A stretch of 6,766 bases of DNA from Candidatus Thorarchaeota archaeon (GTDB lineage: Archaea; Asgardarchaeota; Thorarchaeia; Thorarchaeales; Thorarchaeaceae), in contig JAEOST010000003.1 of the NCBI GenBank assembly GCA_016840245.1, forward strand, positions 1 through 6,766. The letters are read 5' to 3'. Positions 5,811 to 6,766 of the stretch are shown here, piece after piece (positions within the stretch are counted from its first letter, which is position 1; each line of letters starts with the position of its first letter). Under the pieces are notes generated by a model. It made no database searches, was not told where the DNA came from, and saw only the letters and a list, made by a program, of their open reading frames with translations. The position numbers and the translations under genes are program-made.

Positions 5811-6766
5811 ATGAGTAGAATCAAAGACGAAGTATTGCTTCGTGCTTTTCTGGATAATGCTCACGAATTGATTCAGAGTATCAGACCTGATGGCTCTCTT
5901 GAATATGTTAATCCAACTTGGTTACGTACTTTAGGATATACAGAAGACGACACTGACAGCATTAAGTTGAAGGATTTTGTTTTTCCTGGTTATGTTCGAA
6001 AAACAGAAGAAGCTCTTTCAAAAGTAATGAACGGTCAAAGCTTCCACGACTTTACTACCACCCTTCAAACAAAAACAGGAAATCCTGTAAAGGTAGAAGG
6101 AATCTTCTTTCCTCGATACAAGGACAAACATATTGAAGCTGCTGGTGCAATATTTCGGGATATCAACAAGCAAACCGATGTTCGCGATGCGCTAATACAT
6201 GAACGGAGTAGAGTTGAAACAATTTTAGATCTAATTACCTATGATCTGACAAACTTCAACAAAGAAATTCTTACAATTCTTGCAGACGCTCTTTCCACAA
6301 ATGAACTCCCTCAACCATTAGAGAATCTCTTTCGAGAGGGAGTGAATGAGGTGGAACGTAGTTCTAATTTTCTCTCCAACATTGTGGAACTCTGGCGAGT
6401 TGCCAGAAGAGCACCTCACTTGCTCAGCTGTGATTTAGGAGAAACATTCCATGCGGCCAAGGAGTTAGTTGAGAAGACTTACCCTCATAGGAAATTAGCC
6501 CTAACCACTAGTCTTGAATCAGGTCAATACTATGTGACAGCTGATGAATTCCTCCTTGAAGTATTCAAGAGTTTACTGCACTACCATATGAGAAACGATA
6601 CTAGAACCATCGTTCAGTTAGATGTTGAAGTCGAATCGTTATCTCAAACATCATTTCTAAAATTGCAGCTCAAAGATCATGGTCCAGGGATGAGCGATGA
6701 AGAAAAAACAGAAATCTTCAATCACTTATCACAAAAACACCATAGCTCACGTGGGCTAGGATTAGA
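5811..6766 (+). CDS. PAS-domain histidine kinase-like protein, probably catalytically dead (C-terminus cut by window)
   Basis: Translated here from ATG at 5811: 318 codons with no stop, running off the right edge. Residues 8-122 are a PAS sensor (HELIQSIRPDGSLEYVN, LGYTEDD, a central helix with VMNGQSFHDF, and closing AAGAIFRDINKQ). Residues about 125-200 match the helical dimerisation region of archaeal PAS kinases, where SHDLxN with the phospho-accepting His is expected. Here it reads ITYDLTNFN, with Tyr144 in place of His. Residues about 205-318 are a GHKL ATPase-like domain. The N-box reads VFKSLLHYHMRN, without the Asn that binds Mg-ATP, while the D-box DHGPGM (289-294) and the glycine motif RGLGL (314-318) remain. 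There is no signal peptide or membrane segment in the visible part, so it is cytoplasmic. It probably binds a ligand or partner and signals by protein contact, or works with a separate kinase. It follows the longin-like gene on the same strand. Confidence 0.78.
   Translation, partial: MSRIKDEVLLRAFLDNAHELIQSIRPDGSLEYVNPTWLRTLGYTEDDTDSIKLKDFVFPGYVRKTEEALSKVMNGQSFHDFTTTLQTKTGNPVKVEGIFFPRYKDKHIEAAGAIFRDINKQTDVRDALIHERSRVETILDLITYDLTNFNKEILTILADALSTNELPQPLENLFREGVNEVERSSNFLSNIVELWRVARRAPHLLSCDLGETFHAAKELVEKTYPHRKLALTTSLESGQYYVTADEFLLEVFKSLLHYHMRNDTRTIVQLDVEVESLSQTSFLKLQLKDHGPGMSDEEKTEIFNHLSQKHHSSRGLGL

Noticed and set aside
1..6766. CRISPR array, tRNA, rRNA or insertion sequence
   Set aside because: I see no regularly spaced direct repeats, no tRNA-like T-arm outside coding sequence, no rRNA-like segment and no transposase or terminal repeats.

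Overview
The window looks archaeal. Ribosome-binding sites match the archaeal anti-SD (GGTGG before the acetyltransferase, GGAG before the CARF-like gene, GGTGAG and AGGAG near the right end). There are TATA-like boxes rather than clear -35/-10 pairs, base composition is roughly 40% GC by eye, and the protein types are familiar from archaea: Lrp/AsnC-type double-HTH proteins, CARF-wHTH regulators, longin/roadblock-like sensors and PAS kinases of the 'HDLxN' type. The longin-like protein and the tandem-HTH regulator remind me most of Asgard archaea (Thorarchaeia-like). That is an impression from sequence style, not a database result.

Layout. The left half is read leftward. From right to left it holds a 557-residue protein with two HTH/AsnC-like sensor units (2279-3952), a doubtful 89-residue ORF (1958-2227), a CARF-like wHTH regulator (1241-1927), a tandem-GNAT acetyltransferase (289-1236) and the start of an unrecognised gene cut by the left edge (1-148). 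The CARF-like and GNAT genes are 4 bp apart, and the GNAT ribosome-binding site lies inside the last codons of the CARF-like gene, so these two are almost certainly one operon. The right half is read rightward: a longin/roadblock-like protein with two wHTH-like segments (4393-5727), a possible 24-codon ORF (5736-5810), and a PAS-histidine kinase-like protein cut by the right edge (5811-6766).

The two halves diverge from a 440-bp intergenic region with two strong inverted repeats about 35 bp apart (centres 4043 and 4078/4079). One is a 22-bp perfect palindrome. They sit just upstream of the TATA-like box of the tandem-HTH gene and are the best operator candidates in the window.

Four of the five clear genes are regulatory or sensory. 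A recurring feature is loss of catalytic or ligand-binding residues. The kinase has Tyr where the phospho-acceptor His is expected and lacks the N-box Asn. The CARF-like protein lacks the usual glycine-rich ligand loop. The N-terminus of the tandem-HTH protein resembles a zincin without its metal-binding His residues. A plausible reading is a local signalling and transcription module built from sensors kept for binding rather than catalysis. No CRISPR array, transposon, rRNA or tRNA is seen.
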